Assembly: GCA_944385595.1 (NCBI GenBank)
Contig: CALWXY010000151.1
Span: 1-6,970 of the forward strand
Direction: 5' to 3'
Length of the DNA: 6,970 nt
From: an uncultured Oscillospiraceae bacterium
GTDB lineage: Bacteria; Bacillota; Clostridia; Oscillospirales; Oscillospiraceae
Shown here: piece after piece, positions 6,716 to 6,970 of the stretch
How positions within the stretch are numbered: the stretch's first letter is position 1
Layout: every line of letters begins with the position of its first letter
Notes under the pieces: model-generated
Told to the model about the DNA's origin: nothing
The model's database searches: none
What the model saw: only the letters and a program-made list of their open reading frames with translations
Position numbers and translations under genes: made by a program

Positions 6716-6744
6716 GCATAATCGCCATAATCCAACAGATAATA
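6716..6744 (+). promoter_or_regulatory. Possible forespore (sigma-G-like) or weak sigma-A promoter before the SpoVT-type gene
   Basis: GCATA (6716-6720), 17 bases and GATAATA (6738-6744) resemble the sigma-G pattern GHATR-N18-CATWMTA, with one mismatch in the -10 and one base less spacing. spoVT is sigma-G-dependent in Bacillus subtilis (family knowledge). GATAAT also matches the sigma-A -10 at 5 of 6 positions, but with a weak -35 (TGCATA). A 7-base direct repeat CATAATC (6717-6723, 6726-6732) lies inside. Low certainty. Confidence 0.3.
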
Positions 6745-6765
6745 CACATGCCTACAAAACAGGAA

Positions 6766-6771
6766 AAGGAG
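6766..6771 (+). promoter_or_regulatory. Ribosome binding site of the SpoVT-type gene
   Basis: AAGGAG lies seven bases before the ATG at 6779, which together with the family-typical N-terminus fixes the start. Confidence 0.75.
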
Positions 6772-6778
6772 TTTTCAA

Positions 6779-6952
6779 ATGAAAGCAACCGGAATAGTTC
6801 GGAGGATAGACGACCTCGGCCGGGTCGTCATTCCCAAGGAGATACGCCGCACCATGCGAATCCGCGACGGCGACCCGTCACAGATTACATTGACATGGTG
6901 GCAGCGGTTCTGCTTCGGGATGCTGGATTTGGCAAAACGGGGCGGGTGGTGA
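6779..6952 (+). CDS. Truncated or chimeric SpoVT/AbrB-type transition-state regulator
   Basis: 57 codons. Residues 1-33 (MKATGIVRRIDDLGRVVIPK through 'RIRDGDP') match the start of the SpoVT swapped-hairpin AbrB DNA-binding domain almost residue for residue. In intact SpoVT (about 180 residues) this continues with a 'LEIF...GEIILKKY' strand pair and a GAF-like domain. Here the sequence after P33 (base 6877) becomes 'SQITLTWWQRF...' and ends at TGA 6950-6952. Neither other forward frame restores the SpoVT continuation, so this is a sequence junction and not a simple frameshift. Half of the DNA-binding barrel is lost, so regulator function is doubtful. It may be a gene remnant, the edge of an inserted element, or an assembly join near a contig end. 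It is divergent from the DapA-like gene. Confidence 0.72.
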   Translation: MKATGIVRRIDDLGRVVIPKEIRRTMRIRDGDPSQITLTWWQRFCFGMLDLAKRGGW

Positions 6953-6955
6953 GGC

Positions 6956-6964
6956 AAAGGAGGG
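6956..6964 (+). promoter_or_regulatory. Shine-Dalgarno-like site at the window end
   Basis: AAAGGAGGG follows the TGA at 6950-6952 by three bases. It could serve a gene that starts just beyond the window. If so, the frame-2 stop is genuine and the next gene would be co-transcribed. Alternatively, frame 1, open from before 6880 to 6970, reads through it. Confidence 0.3.
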
Positions 6965-6970
6965 AATTCC

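Noticed and set aside
6582..6782. Plus-strand 66-codon frame before the SpoVT-type gene
   Set aside because: It covers the DapA-like promoter and the upstream region and ribosome site of the SpoVT-type gene, has no clear ribosome site and no recognisable sequence.
6964..6969. EcoRI site (GAATTC) at the window end as a cloning junction
   Set aside because: A single 6-base site is expected by chance; no vector sequence is seen.

Overview
The window looks like chromosomal DNA from a GC-rich, spore-forming Clostridia, most likely a gut Oscillospiraceae-type bacterium. This rests on the style of the S-layer homology (SLH) domains, a SpoVT-type sporulation regulator start, strong GGAGG-type ribosome sites and GC-rich codon use. 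The assignment is inferred from family resemblance; no search was run.

Layout from left to right. Bases 1-3519 (+) hold the 3' part of a very large surface protein: a string of Ig-like/MBG-like modules, a poly-glycine linker and a C-terminal SLH anchor. Its 5' end lies outside the window. A perfect 19-bp hairpin (3531-3572) separates it from a convergent gene (3573-4736, -) for a membrane protein with a zinc ribbon, one membrane segment, two PASTA domains and an InlB-like repeat domain, but no kinase domain. A 133-base divergent promoter region follows, then a FabG/YmfI-type short-chain dehydrogenase (4870-5574, +). A second two-way terminator hairpin (5585-5616) separates it from a convergent dihydrodipicolinate-synthase-family lyase (5626-6525, -), which has a consensus -35/-10 promoter. 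At the right edge a SpoVT/AbrB-type gene starts at 6779 (+), but its reading frame leaves the family after 33 codons and stops at 6952.

The five genes alternate strand (+ - + - +), so each of the four whole or left-edge genes is its own transcription unit, with shared terminators at convergent ends and back-to-back promoters at divergent ends. Nothing in the sequence ties the five into one pathway. The first two encode cell-surface proteins (S-layer attachment, peptidoglycan sensing or binding); the next two are metabolic or modification enzymes.

I do not see a clear new multi-gene system. The points most worth a second look are the broken or chimeric SpoVT gene at the right edge, the kinase-less PASTA protein, the composition step inside the SLH protein, and the Arg-to-Lys change in the DapA-like enzyme.
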